From the NCBI GenBank assembly GCA_039187375.1, contig JBCCZN010000006.1, forward strand, positions 1 to 30,017: a DNA stretch of 30,017 bases. The letters run 5' to 3'. Shown here in pieces: positions 16,015 to 25,141 of this stretch. The position numbers and the translations under genes were made by a program. Under the pieces are notes generated by a model. It was not told the DNA's origin. It did no database searches and saw only the letters and a program-made list of their open reading frames with translations. The first letter of the stretch is position 1. The number at the start of each line of letters is the position of its first letter. The DNA comes from CALBPI01 sp039187375 (GTDB taxonomy: Bacteria; Pseudomonadota; Gammaproteobacteria; Steroidobacterales; Woeseiaceae).

Positions 16015-17270
16015 GCTCCGCAGTATAGACGAGCGCGGACCTGTCCGACGACGGGAAATGAACCGGCTACGACAACGCAGCCAGACTCTGGCGTGAGTTC
16101 GCGGGCGCGCTGGAAGCCCTGCCACGGTGAGCCACCAACCAATGCTGGACGCACGCTCAATTGACTCATGCTGGCAGCTAGGACGTCGGCTGGCATCGCC
16201 CGACCACCATTGGCGGCGACCGCAATCCACCGCCTGACCCAGGGCACCAACGACTCCAGCATGAGGCCAATCTGCTTATCGCGCATCGCACCGAATACCA
16301 ATGTGATCTCCCCGTTGACCGGCAACTGCTGCAAATGATCAGCAAGTCGCGCCACCGACGCGGGGTTGTGGCAAACATCCAGCAAAATCCGAGGACAGTC
16401 GTTCAATGACTCCAGCCGACCGGGTGGCCGACACTGCACGAGCGTAGCGATATCGTCCTGTGAAAGTGACGCCAGCAAATCAACCGACTTCAATGCCATC
16501 AGCACAGCCGCCGCGTTCGCGCTTTGCGCCGCGTCAAACCAGGGTAGCCCCTCGATCGAGCACACACCGCTGAGCCAGCGCCAGTGGCGCGCGCCATCGC
16601 GACGCCAGGAATACGCCTGCGAGGCCAGTGACAACTTGGCACCACACCGAGCCGCAGCGGCCAACACACTATCGGGCGGCGCCGCAACGGCACAAATAGC
16701 GGGCTTACCGGGACGGAATATAGCCGCCTTTTCGGCGCCGATCTGGTCCAGCGTGTCGCCAAGCCAACGCTGATGATCCAGTGCGACATTCGTTAAGACA
16801 CAGACATCGGGCTCAACCGCGTTGACCGCGTCCAGACGACCGCCAAGGCCTACCTCAAGCACCCGCGCATCGACGTCGCAATCATCAAAACTCACCAATG
16901 CTGCCAATGTCGCGTATTCAAAATAGGTCAGCGCCACGCCCTGGCGTGCCCGCTCGACGCGCTCAAGTGCCTGCACCAGCTGTAGCGATTCGACCGGCTG
17001 CGCATCAACGACAATCCGTTCATTGAAGCGATCCAGATGGGGAGACGTATACAGGCCAACACGTTTGCCAGCACCTGCAAGCCCTTCGGCCAGCATCGCT
17101 GACACAGTGCCCTTACCGTTGGTGCCGGCGATCGTGAACGTCAATGGATTATGCCGCAGCGCAAGCCGAGGCAGCACGTGATTCAGGCGCTCCAGACCCA
17201 ATTCGATATGCGCAGGATCCGGGTGCTGCATTTGCGCCAGCCAGTGTGCCAGCGCGAGGTCATCATTCAC
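15999..17270 (-). CDS. folC: FolC, dihydrofolate / folylpolyglutamate synthase
   Basis: FolC ligates glutamate to dihydropteroate and adds further glutamates to folates in an ATP-dependent, Mur-ligase-like reaction. The 423 residues match E. coli FolC (422). The P-loop GTNGKGT is at 49-55, followed by YTSPHLDRFNERI, the ALVSFDDCDVDARVLEVGLGGRLDAVNAVEPDVCVLTNVALDHQ stretch, and LLDVCHNPASVARL in the C-terminal domain. The ATG overlaps the accD stop by 4 nt. The accD-folC-dedD-cvpA-purF order is widely conserved in gammaproteobacteria. Confidence 0.96.
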   Translation of the reverse strand: MNDDLALAHWLAQMQHPDPAHIELGLERLNHVLPRLALRHNPLTFTIAGTNGKGTVSAMLAEGLAGAGKRVGLYTSPHLDRFNERIVVDAQPVESLQLVQALERVERARQGVALTYFEYATLAALVSFDDCDVDARVLEVGLGGRLDAVNAVEPDVCVLTNVALDHQRWLGDTLDQIGAEKAAIFRPGKPAICAVAAPPDSVLAAAARCGAKLSLASQAYSWRRDGARHWRWLSGVCSIEGLPWFDAAQSANAAAVLMALKSVDLLASLSQDDIATLVQCRPPGRLESLNDCPRILLDVCHNPASVARLADHLQQLPVNGEITLVFGAMRDKQIGLMLESLVPWVRRWIAVAANGGRAMPADVLAASMSQLSVRPALVGGSPWQGFQRARELTPESGCVVVAGSFPVVGQVRARLYCGAWKEQ

Positions 17271-18184
17271 TCGCTGGTTTCTGCCTCGTCGAGCGACAGC
17301 GCCTTGAACGTCGCCGTATTTTCGTCGGTACGCTGCGGTCGATTCATGAATTTACGCAAGATATCGGCTAACTCCGCGCGCATCTGTCGCCGGTCGATGA
17401 TGCGGTCAATTGCGCCATGTTCGAGCAAGAATTCCGCACGCTGGAAGCCCTCCGGCAAGGTCTCACGGACGGTCTGCTCGATGACACGCCGACCTGCGAA
17501 CCCGATCAAAGCGCCAGGTTCTGCCACGTTCAAATCCCCCAACATCGCAAGGCTCGCACTAACGCCTCCGGTTGTCGGATCCGTCATCACGGAAATATAC
17601 GGCAATCCTGCATCGGCCAATGCCGCCAGCGAGGAGCTGGTCTTGGCCATTTGAAATAGCGAAAACAAGGCCTCTTGCATGCGGGCGCCACCACTGGAAG
17701 AGAAGCCGACCAACGGCGTGCGGTGCGCCAAGGCATGTTCTGCCGCCAATCGGAATCGCTCACCCACGACAGACCCCATCGAGCCGCCCATGAAGCTGAA
17801 TTCAAACGCTGTGGCTGTGCAAGGCTCGTCATAGAGCAAACCGTGGGCGGCTAGCAATGCTTCGCTCTCGCCAGTTTTTTTCTGCGCCTGGCTAATCCGG
17901 TCCCGATAGCGTTTACTGTCTCGAAACTTCAGTGGATCCTGCGGCATCAGATCTGCCCCAATCTCCTGCATTGACCCCTCGTCAAAAAACGTCGTCAGGC
18001 GATCACGTGCGCCCATGCGCATATGAAACGCACATTTCGGGCAGACCAAGAAGTTGCGGGTCAGCTCGGCCCGGTACAACTGGGCGGCACATTTCTCACA
18101 CCGAATCCAGAGTCCTTCCGGGACGGAATGTGTCCGTCGCTCTGTGGTGATGCGCGAGGGCATCAGCTTTTCAAACCAGCTCAT
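17267..18184 (-). CDS. accD: AccD, acetyl-CoA carboxylase carboxyltransferase beta subunit
   Basis: AccD pairs with AccA to move the carboxyl group from carboxybiotin to acetyl-CoA, giving malonyl-CoA for fatty acid synthesis. The protein is 305 residues (304 in E. coli). The N-terminal zinc ribbon has Cys29, Cys32, Cys48 and Cys51. The carboxyltransferase core shows FMGGSMGSVVGERF, GFSSSGGARMQEALFSLFQMAKTS, SVMTDPTTGGVSASLAMLGD and GFAGRRVIEQTVRETLPEGFQ. The start overlaps the truA stop by 4 nt; in many relatives trpF, sometimes with trpBA, separates these two genes, but not here. Confidence 0.97.
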   Translation of the reverse strand: MSWFEKLMPSRITTERRTHSVPEGLWIRCEKCAAQLYRAELTRNFLVCPKCAFHMRMGARDRLTTFFDEGSMQEIGADLMPQDPLKFRDSKRYRDRISQAQKKTGESEALLAAHGLLYDEPCTATAFEFSFMGGSMGSVVGERFRLAAEHALAHRTPLVGFSSSGGARMQEALFSLFQMAKTSSSLAALADAGLPYISVMTDPTTGGVSASLAMLGDLNVAEPGALIGFAGRRVIEQTVRETLPEGFQRAEFLLEHGAIDRIIDRRQMRAELADILRKFMNRPQRTDENTATFKALSLDEAETSE

Positions 18185-19023
18185 GACCCGATTGTAGCGC
18201 GACCAGATTCGCGATTCATCGCTGAGGGGACCAGCGGCAATACCGGCAGCAGGTCGGCATCAATATCGCTGGCGGTAGGCAATGCAAAATGAACTGGATA
18301 GATCACCTGAGTTAGGTACAAACCGCAAGCTGGCGCTGCCGCCGCGCTGCGCCTACGGTCGTGACCGGCCAGAATTGTCGCAGCATCCTGAACTGCACGT
18401 TTGCCGCTACCGATCTCAACGAGTAAACCGACTATATTGCGCACCATATGCTGCAAAAACGCGTTTGCGGCAATATCCACAACGATCCACCGCGCGCTCT
18501 GGCGCACATCGATCTTGCGCACTTCGCGCACCGGATGCCTGGCCTGGCAGCCGGCCGCACGAAAAGCGCTGAAATCATGCTCTCCAAGCAAGCTACGCGC
18601 TGCAGCGCGCATGCCCGGAACGTCCAAAGATGCGTGCACCGTCCACGCCCGATTGGCAAACAGCGCAGACGGCGCAATATCCGCGCGGATCAAATAGCGA
18701 TAGCGACGCTCGATGGCATCGAACCGGGCGTGGAAATTTGCGGGTACCGACATTGCCCATGCGACCGAAACATCGGCGGGCAGATGACTGTTTACACCCA
18801 GCACCAAAGCGCGGGGCTCGCGCTTGCTATCCAAATGCACGACCTGACCACTGGCGTGCACACCGGTATCGGTGCGCCCAGCGCAAAAAACGTCTGTGTC
18901 GCAATCCTCGACGCGGGAGAGCGCCGCTTCCAACTGGGCTTGCACCGAGTCCGAGTGCTTCTGCCGCTGCCAGCCACAATAGCGGGTGCCGTCATATTCA
19001 ACACCCAACGCATAGCGCGCCAC
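18181..19023 (-). CDS. truA: TruA, tRNA pseudouridine(38-40) synthase
   Basis: TruA isomerises uridines 38-40 in the anticodon stem-loop of many tRNAs. The 280-residue protein has the catalytic Asp52 within CAGRTDTGVHASGQV, the opening ALGVEYDGTRYCGWQRQ, RRYRYLI and the C-terminal FLQHMVRNIVGLLVEIGSGK. The start is GTG at 19023, 8 nt after the fimV stop; no strong ribosome binding site is seen, which would fit coupling to fimV translation. The downstream end overlaps accD. Confidence 0.95.
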   Translation of the reverse strand: MARYALGVEYDGTRYCGWQRQKHSDSVQAQLEAALSRVEDCDTDVFCAGRTDTGVHASGQVVHLDSKREPRALVLGVNSHLPADVSVAWAMSVPANFHARFDAIERRYRYLIRADIAPSALFANRAWTVHASLDVPGMRAAARSLLGEHDFSAFRAAGCQARHPVREVRKIDVRQSARWIVVDIAANAFLQHMVRNIVGLLVEIGSGKRAVQDAATILAGHDRRRSAAAAPACGLYLTQVIYPVHFALPTASDIDADLLPVLPLVPSAMNRESGRATIGS

Positions 19024-19031
19024 CGGCGCGC

Positions 19032-21920
19032 TTAGCCCAAACTATCGAGCAGCGCCTGTGCTTCCTCGCGCTGGCTTTCGTCGCCTTCGTTGACCACTTC
19101 GCCGAGTATGCTGCGAGCGCCTTCCGGGTCACCCATGTCAACGTAGGCACGCGCAAGATCGAGCTTGGTGCCCACCTCACCCATCGATTCCTCGTCAACC
19201 TCGAGCATCGCATTGACGCCAGTATTAACGGTGCTGTCATCGCCATCACCGAATGCATCGTCAGCGAACATCGTCGGTGCAGAGTCAACGATCGGTTGCT
19301 CCATCGTCGCATCTTCGTGAGCTTTCAAATCGTCGACACGGAACTCGCTGGTTAAGTCGGCGACATCCAGATCTGCCTCTTCAATTCGACTGCTCGAAAT
19401 GGGCATCTCGGTCGTGTTGTTTGCCTCCAGATCAGCCAGCACATCCGGATCCGGACGGGCCATTACCGTCTCTTCCGAATCGGCGGGTAGGCTTACCTCA
19501 AAATCATCAGGCAGTACTGACGTCGCGCCGGTTGCAGAGAGCAAATCCGAGCTCAGTTCTTCGCCGGCGTCGAGCAGTTCATTCGCCGTACCGGGATCCA
19601 GTTGCAAATCGGCGAGATCAATCTCGTTGGTGTTGCCGCTGTCCTCGCTATATTCGTCATCCATCGTCAATGGTTGCTCGACGGTACCGTCGTCAAACGA
19701 ATAATCCAATGCGGGCGACTGACCGGTCGGGCTATCGTCCAGCATCGGCTGTTCGCTCGTGTTGTCATCGTCGCCGATGTCATCGAATTCAAAATCGATA
19801 CTGTTGCTGACCGCCGGCTGCTCGGTAGTCAGACCACTGCCATCGAATACCTCGCCAAACCCGTCATTGTCAGTTTGCTCTGCCCCAAGCTGCGCATCGA
19901 TGGAGCGCGTGTCACCGTCAAATGACAGGTCGAGGTCTCCGCCGCCGGCACTCACCTGCGCACCGCTGAACAACTCATTGGTCGGCGCAATCTGCTGGCC
20001 CATTATCACAACGTTATTCCAAGCTGGATCGCTATCACCGCCGATGGCCTTGAACCCTTCCGCAGCACCAACGAAGCCTTGTTCGTTGCCCCACTGGAAG
20101 AAAATCTCACACAGCTTGGCGTGCAGCTTGGGATCCTGACCGTCGACCGTCAGCGCACCCTTAACCAGTTCCGCAGCCTGATCAAACAGCCCGTAAGCCA
20201 TGTGAAAGTCGGCTTCCTTGAGCGGGTCAGACTGATCAAAGTTGATCGCCGTCTCCGAGCTAAAGGTGTCATCGAGGCTGACTGGCGCAACCGCTGGCGC
20301 TTCCTGCGCAGTCACCGGCGTCGCTTCCGTCACCTCCGGAATGGACGTCTCCTGAACCGGCGCGGTCTGTTCCAGCATATCGTCAGGTAACGCCTGATCA
20401 AGCGACGGTGAACGCACGGTATCGCCACCACGCGAACCGATATCCCGCAATCGACCGGTTGCAGCCAGCGTGCCATCCAGATCTTCCAGGTCAGCAGCAT
20501 CCAGCGCCTCCCAGGTGCCGGTGTCATCGGCCGCCGCAGCGCGTTGTCTGACCGCAATAAACCCAAGCAGACCCAGCACAACGGCAGCACCACCGGCGAT
20601 GTAAACCCAGCTATCCAGCAATCGATCCAGCAAGCCCTTGTCGGCCTGCGATGAACTGGTTGTGACCACCGCCGGCACCGGGGTCGTGGTGGCCGGCGTG
20701 TCCGCCACCGGCTCTTCCGCTTCGCCCGCGTCAGGCTCATCGACCAATGCATCATCAGTGACGTCAAACGCGTCGGTGTCAGCGGCATCCGAAGCATCAG
20801 CCAGCGAATCGTTAATTGTGTCGTCCGAATCTTGAGTTTCCGCGAAGATCTCGTCCGCTGTCAGCGGGGCGTCCAGCTCAGGCTGACTAGAGAAATCCGG
20901 ATCCGGCTCAACGGGTAATTCAGCGGCGGGCGCATTCTGTTGCGCGAGCTGGTCTTGCAATCGCGCCAGCTCCTCATTGCGCAGGGCCAACAGTCTCTCT
21001 TTTTCTTCGAGTTCACGCTGCAGCGCGGTGACTTCTGCCGCACTACGTCCATCGCTACCGCCCGCAATATCGGTACCGCGGGTTGCGATGCCACCGGTGC
21101 CAGTGTCTTCATCCGGCGGTACTAGCCGCAGTGAGCCCTCGGAGCCACGCCAGTTGGCATTTTGTTGTCGCACCGCCTGCAATGCATCGCTACGACTAAT
21201 TGAGAACACTGACGATTGGTCTGGCAGCGTCAGAACCGCACCGGCGCGTAGGCTGTTGATGTTGCCGTTGAACGCCTGAGGGTTGGCATCGTAGATTGCG
21301 ATCATCGCCTGATTGATCGCCGCCGCATCGCCCGGGTTCATCGCGCTGGCGATCTTCCAAAGCGAATCGCCGCGCTCGACCCGATACTGACCCGCACCCG
21401 CTAACGACGACGCCGGCATGGTCGCCGGCGTGGGGTTGGTCCGTCTGACACTGCCGCTGCTGGAGGCCGCATTGCGCTGTGGCGCGGCCGGTCGGCTCAT
21501 CGCCGGTGGCGCTGTCGGTTGCGGCGACGCATAGGTCGGCGGATCGAGCAACACGGTGTATTCACGTAGTAATCGTCCGCGCGGCCAAACCGCTTCAATC
21601 AACATCGTTACAAAAGGATCGGTGACCGGTTGCGTCGAGGTAATCTCGATTTTTGGTGTGCCCGTGGGGCTCACCCGCAATTTGAAGCTATTCATGAACG
21701 TCGGTTTGGACAATCCATAACGCTCGAACGCCTCGGCACTCGCAAGCCGTACCTCTAGCCCGGTGAGCTCTTCAGAGGTTGCGCCAACCAAAGCGATCTC
21801 CGCGCGCAGCGGTTCATTCAGCGCCGAGAGGACTTTGATGTCGCCCAACCCCAATGCCAGAGCCTGCTGTGCTGTGAACAGGCATGCCGCGACAATTACA
21901 GCGGCTAACCGACGATACAT
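19032..21920 (-). CDS. fimV: FimV, peptidoglycan-binding type IV pilus/polarity hub
   Basis: FimV organises type IV pilus assembly at the pole, in Pseudomonas through PilQ assembly and cAMP signalling. The 962-residue protein begins with a Sec signal peptide ending near QQALA, then the conserved LGLGDIKVLSALNEPLRAEIALVGATSEEL domain. A LysM peptidoglycan-binding domain lies at about 177-230 (YRVERGDSLWKIASAMNPG), followed by a Gln/Glu-rich coiled coil (ALQRELEEKERLLALRNEELARLQDQLAQQ) and one membrane segment (about 437-456). A long acidic cytoplasmic region ends in the C-terminal FimV helix-turn (TKLDLARAYVDMGDPEGARSILGEVVNEGDESQREEAQALLDSLG). EQP motifs recur in the acidic part. The ATG at 21920 precedes the signal peptide; an upstream start at 21983 would hide it. 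Confidence 0.95.
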   Translation of the reverse strand: MYRRLAAVIVAACLFTAQQALALGLGDIKVLSALNEPLRAEIALVGATSEELTGLEVRLASAEAFERYGLSKPTFMNSFKLRVSPTGTPKIEITSTQPVTDPFVTMLIEAVWPRGRLLREYTVLLDPPTYASPQPTAPPAMSRPAAPQRNAASSSGSVRRTNPTPATMPASSLAGAGQYRVERGDSLWKIASAMNPGDAAAINQAMIAIYDANPQAFNGNINSLRAGAVLTLPDQSSVFSISRSDALQAVRQQNANWRGSEGSLRLVPPDEDTGTGGIATRGTDIAGGSDGRSAAEVTALQRELEEKERLLALRNEELARLQDQLAQQNAPAAELPVEPDPDFSSQPELDAPLTADEIFAETQDSDDTINDSLADASDAADTDAFDVTDDALVDEPDAGEAEEPVADTPATTTPVPAVVTTSSSQADKGLLDRLLDSWVYIAGGAAVVLGLLGFIAVRQRAAAADDTGTWEALDAADLEDLDGTLAATGRLRDIGSRGGDTVRSPSLDQALPDDMLEQTAPVQETSIPEVTEATPVTAQEAPAVAPVSLDDTFSSETAINFDQSDPLKEADFHMAYGLFDQAAELVKGALTVDGQDPKLHAKLCEIFFQWGNEQGFVGAAEGFKAIGGDSDPAWNNVVIMGQQIAPTNELFSGAQVSAGGGDLDLSFDGDTRSIDAQLGAEQTDNDGFGEVFDGSGLTTEQPAVSNSIDFEFDDIGDDDNTSEQPMLDDSPTGQSPALDYSFDDGTVEQPLTMDDEYSEDSGNTNEIDLADLQLDPGTANELLDAGEELSSDLLSATGATSVLPDDFEVSLPADSEETVMARPDPDVLADLEANNTTEMPISSSRIEEADLDVADLTSEFRVDDLKAHEDATMEQPIVDSAPTMFADDAFGDGDDSTVNTGVNAMLEVDEESMGEVGTKLDLARAYVDMGDPEGARSILGEVVNEGDESQREEAQALLDSLG

Positions 21921-21931
21921 ATTCCTTGTCT

Positions 21932-21957
21932 CCAAACCGATGTCAGTCGGTCTTTGG
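21932..21957 (-). other. Hairpin in the fimV 5' leader
   Basis: ACCGA and TCGGT, flanked by CCAA and TTGG with a 2-nt bulge, can fold into a stem of nine pairs with a 6-nt loop, a dozen bases upstream of the fimV ATG and touching its ribosome binding region. Whether it affects translation is unknown. Confidence 0.35.
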
Positions 21958-22004
21958 CTGTTATTCCCCCAACTGCACGACATAACGCACAGTGTGATGC
22001 CGAA

Positions 22005-22033
22005 ATCATAGCTTACAAATACTTTTTGACCAA
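22005..22033 (-). promoter_or_regulatory. Candidate promoter for fimV inside the end of asd
   Basis: TTGGTC (22028-22033) and TATGAT (22005-22010) are exactly 17 nt apart on the minus strand; the -35 lies within the last codons of asd. It would give a leader of about 80 nt in the 92-nt asd-fimV gap, the widest gap in this gene run. Confidence 0.45.
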
Positions 22034-23038
22034 AATTTCAGCAATTTGCACGCTATTTAGAGCGGCGCCCTTACGTATGTTATCTGCAACGATCCAGAGG
22101 TTTATGCCCCGTGGATGGCTTATGTCGCGTCTAATGCGCCCAATAAATACAGGATCAGTGCCCGCCGCTTCTGTGACGGGTGTCGGATAACCGCCCAAAA
22201 CCTGATCATCCAGGACCTCAATGCCCGCTGCAGCGGTCAAAAGCCCCCTGACAGCGTCAATTTCCAGCAATTCGCGGGTCTCCACGCAGACCGCTTCACT
22301 ATGACCGTAGAAGACTGGAATCCGAACTGCCGTCGCATTGACCCCGATAGCCTCGTCTTCGAGAATTTTGCGCGTCTCCCAGACCATCTTCATTTCTTCG
22401 CGGGTGTAACCATTTTCCTGGAACACATCGATATGCGGCAGTGCATTGAAGGCAATCTGCTTCTCACCGTCTTCCAACTCCAGACCCTTGGCATTGAGTA
22501 AGCGCGCCGTTTGACCTGCCAGTTTTTCAATCGCTGAGCGTCCTGCGCCAGAAACTGCCTGATAAGTACTGACGTTGATTCGCTCGATGCCGGCCGCATC
22601 GTAAATGGGCTTCAGCGCGACCAGCATCTGCATCGTCGAACAATTCGGATTGGCAATAATATTGCGCTGCCTGTGATCGGCGATGAGCTCGGGATTGACC
22701 TCCGTAACCACCAGAGGGATGTCGTCATCACGACGAAAGTGCGAGGTATTGTCAATCACCACGCAGCCAGCCGCAGCCGCCTTGGGCACGAATTCCGCAG
22801 ACACTGGGCCGCCAGCAGAAAACAATGCCACGCGCACCTGCGAAAAATCGAATGTTGCAAGATCTGCAACCACCAGATTGCGATCGCCGTAGCGCACCCG
22901 CTTGCCCGCGGAGTTAGCGCTGGCCAAAGCGTGAACCTTGCCCGAGGTCACCTCGCGCTGGGCCAGAATTTCAAGCATTGTCTCGCCGACGGCCCCCGTC
23001 GCACCGACGACGGCTATGTTCAAGTCACACTGCGCCAT
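22013..23038 (-). CDS. asd: Aspartate-semialdehyde dehydrogenase
   Basis: Asd reduces aspartyl phosphate to aspartate semialdehyde with NADPH, the branch point to lysine, diaminopimelate, threonine and methionine. The 341-residue protein has the nucleotide-binding start NIAVVGATGAVGETMLEIL and the catalytic Cys133 in NPNCSTMQM. Further along are YQAVSGAGRSAIEKL and the conserved region FYGHSEAVCVETRELL, which would carry the catalytic His. It belongs to the shorter Asd class shared with Gram-positive bacteria and pseudomonads rather than the E. coli form. It follows aroC by 6 nt. leuB, found beside asd in Pseudomonas, is not here. Confidence 0.95.
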   Translation of the reverse strand: MAQCDLNIAVVGATGAVGETMLEILAQREVTSGKVHALASANSAGKRVRYGDRNLVVADLATFDFSQVRVALFSAGGPVSAEFVPKAAAAGCVVIDNTSHFRRDDDIPLVVTEVNPELIADHRQRNIIANPNCSTMQMLVALKPIYDAAGIERINVSTYQAVSGAGRSAIEKLAGQTARLLNAKGLELEDGEKQIAFNALPHIDVFQENGYTREEMKMVWETRKILEDEAIGVNATAVRIPVFYGHSEAVCVETRELLEIDAVRGLLTAAAGIEVLDDQVLGGYPTPVTEAAGTDPVFIGRIRRDISHPRGINLWIVADNIRKGAALNSVQIAEILVKKYL

Positions 23039-23044
23039 CAGCTC

Positions 23045-24148
23045 TCACACCTCATCGTTGGCGGCAATCGCCGGAGTCTGCGAGACCACGTCAGCATTCT
23101 GTGCGCGGTGGCGCAGGTAATGATCGGCCAGGGTCAGGCAGACCATCGCCTCGGCTATTGGCGTGGCGCGCAAACCCACACATGGGTCATGCCGGCCTGT
23201 GGTCACAATACTGGTTGCTTCACCTTGTCGATCAACCGTCTTGCCCGGGGTTGTAATGCTGGAGGTGGGCTTGAGCGCGATGCTGACCACTAAATCCTGA
23301 CCGCTGGAAATGCCGCCAAGCGTGCCGCCAGCATCATTCTTGGCAAAACCGTCTGGTGTTATCTCATCGCGGTGTTCGGAGCCGCGTTGCGCCACGCAAT
23401 CAAATCCGGCGCCAAACTCTACCCCTTTCACCGCGTTTATACTCATCAAGCCGTGGGCCAAGGTCGCTTCCAGCTTGTCGAAGACCGGCTCCCCGAGGCC
23501 GGCCGGCATACCGCGCGCTACGCAAGTGACGCGCGCGCCGATCGAATCGCCGTCACGACGTAACTGATCCATGTACTGAGCCAGCGTCTCAAGCTGATCC
23601 GGATCGGCACAAAAAAACGGATTGTCATTGACGATCGTTAGGTCTTTCGCCGCCAGCTTGTGCGGCCCGAGTTGCGAGACGTAACCGTCCACGCAAATAC
23701 CCAATCGCTGATTGAGGTACTTACGCGCGATCGCACCCGCTGCAACCCGCATGACCGTTTCGCGCGCTGATGCACGACCGCCGCCACGATAGTCGCGGAT
23801 GCCATACTTCTGCTGATAGGTGTAGTCAGCATGACCAGGACGAAACTTATCCTTGATCTTGCTGTAGTCGCGTGAGCGCTGATCTTGGTTGCGAATCAAC
23901 AAACCAATCGGTGTGCCGGTGGTCACACCTTCAAATACGCCAGACAAAATTTCAACCTGGTCCGGCTCCTTGCGTTGGCTGGTGTAGCGCGACTTGCCGC
24001 TGCGACGGCGCTCCAGATCCTGCTGGATATCCTCGGCGGTCAACGCCATCCCCGGCGGACAACCCTCGACGATACACCCCAGTGCCACACCATGGCTTTC
24101 GCCAAACGTCGAGACGCGAAACAACCGACCGTAACTACTTCCTGCCAT
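23045..24148 (-). CDS. aroC: Chorismate synthase
   Basis: AroC removes phosphate from EPSP to give chorismate, the last shared step to aromatic amino acids, folate and quinones; it requires reduced FMN. The protein is 367 residues. Family signatures are FGESHGVALGCIVEGCPPG near the N terminus, RPGHADYTYQQKYGIRDYRGGGRASARET around residues 104-132, and the C-terminal TTGRHDPCVGLRATPIAEAM. The start codon ATG at 24148 gives the usual MAGSSYGRLFRV. It is 4 nt after prmB and 6 nt before asd; the prmB-aroC-asd-fimV order, as I recall it, is also found in xanthomonads. Confidence 0.97.
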   Translation of the reverse strand: MAGSSYGRLFRVSTFGESHGVALGCIVEGCPPGMALTAEDIQQDLERRRSGKSRYTSQRKEPDQVEILSGVFEGVTTGTPIGLLIRNQDQRSRDYSKIKDKFRPGHADYTYQQKYGIRDYRGGGRASARETVMRVAAGAIARKYLNQRLGICVDGYVSQLGPHKLAAKDLTIVNDNPFFCADPDQLETLAQYMDQLRRDGDSIGARVTCVARGMPAGLGEPVFDKLEATLAHGLMSINAVKGVEFGAGFDCVAQRGSEHRDEITPDGFAKNDAGGTLGGISSGQDLVVSIALKPTSSITTPGKTVDRQGEATSIVTTGRHDPCVGLRATPIAEAMVCLTLADHYLRHRAQNADVVSQTPAIAANDEV

Positions 24149-24152
24149 GCTG

Positions 24153-25088
24153 TCAGTTACCCAAATTACGCAATACAGATTCGTGTGCTGCCAAAGCCGC
24201 GCGTTCGATCACCGCTATGCCGCAGGCGTCGTCGTCCAGCACCAACCACGTAAATGGTACATCGGCGTAACTGCGTTGCAACGCCTCATCGCTGGCACCG
24301 ACTTCCAGCACCAGTACACCGTCCTCGGTGAGGTGATCCAATGCGCCGGCCAGCAATCTGCGAACGACATCCAGCCCATCATTGCCAGCTGCCAGGCCAA
24401 GCTCGGGCTCGTGCCGATACTCGTCGGGTCGCGCCTGCATCTGCTGGACATCCACATACGGTGGATTGCTGACAATCAAATCGAACGGTGCGAGTCCGAC
24501 CGGGAAGACGTCGGCCTCAAAAAAACTCACGCGATCGGACACGCCCAGTTGATGTGCATTGCGGCGCGCTAACTCAAGCGCGGGTTTGCTGATGTCGGTC
24601 GCGGTGATCTGTGCTGCGGGTAGCGCCACGGCAGTGGCGATGGCGATGCAACCACTGCCAGTACCGATATCCAGCACACGCGACACACGGCTGGCATCAA
24701 CCCATGGACTGAACCGGCGCACGATGAGATCACCAATAGGCGAGCGCGGCACCAGAGTGTCCTCACTGATCTCGAACTTCAGCCCGGCAAACCATGCCTC
24801 GCCGAGCAGATAGGCGAGTGGCTTGCGGGTTTCGATGCGCGCTTGCGCGGTGGCGATAATCGGGTGCAGACGATCGGCAGCAATCGGGTTCGACAAGACC
24901 GCATCAAACCGGGTCGACCAGGCGGGGTCGGCGTAATCAATCTGGTGCGCCGCGGCGACCAGCCAGGCTGCCTCATCAAATGCGTTATTAGTTCCATGAC
25001 CGAAAAACAGCCCCGCCTGCTCAAACTGACTGGCTAGCCGTTGCACCAACTCAGCACCATCACCTGCCGCCATCAGCTCGTCAATCAT
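24153..25088 (-). CDS. prmB: PrmB, ribosomal protein L3 N5-glutamine methyltransferase
   Basis: PrmB methylates a glutamine of ribosomal protein L3 (uL3) with S-adenosylmethionine. The 311-residue protein has an N-terminal helical domain, SAM motif I VLDIGTGSGCIAI (about 138-150) and the amide-binding NPPY at 208-211. The following YVDVQQMQARPDEYRHEPELGLAAGNDGLD distinguishes PrmB from PrmC, the release factor methyltransferase, which usually reads NPPYI. It is the first gene of the long minus-strand run and is divergent from the SCO1-like gene across only 53 nt, which must hold both promoters. Confidence 0.93.
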   Translation of the reverse strand: MIDELMAAGDGAELVQRLASQFEQAGLFFGHGTNNAFDEAAWLVAAAHQIDYADPAWSTRFDAVLSNPIAADRLHPIIATAQARIETRKPLAYLLGEAWFAGLKFEISEDTLVPRSPIGDLIVRRFSPWVDASRVSRVLDIGTGSGCIAIATAVALPAAQITATDISKPALELARRNAHQLGVSDRVSFFEADVFPVGLAPFDLIVSNPPYVDVQQMQARPDEYRHEPELGLAAGNDGLDVVRRLLAGALDHLTEDGVLVLEVGASDEALQRSYADVPFTWLVLDDDACGIAVIERAALAAHESVLRNLGN

Positions 25089-25141
25089 GCGGAACCATTG
25101 CCACGCGCTTGGACAGCGATTGCGGGTGTGCGAACATCCTC

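Noticed and set aside
16015..16230. N-terminal extension of the DedD-like protein inside folC
   Set aside because: The added 72 residues lie in frame-shifted folC sequence and would bury the membrane anchor; the ATG at 16014 gives the normal DedD start.
18448..19355. Long overlapping plus-strand open frames (195 and 241 codons) opposite truA and fimV
   Set aside because: Both are shadows of strongly conserved minus-strand genes; they lack ribosome binding sites and domain-like sequence.
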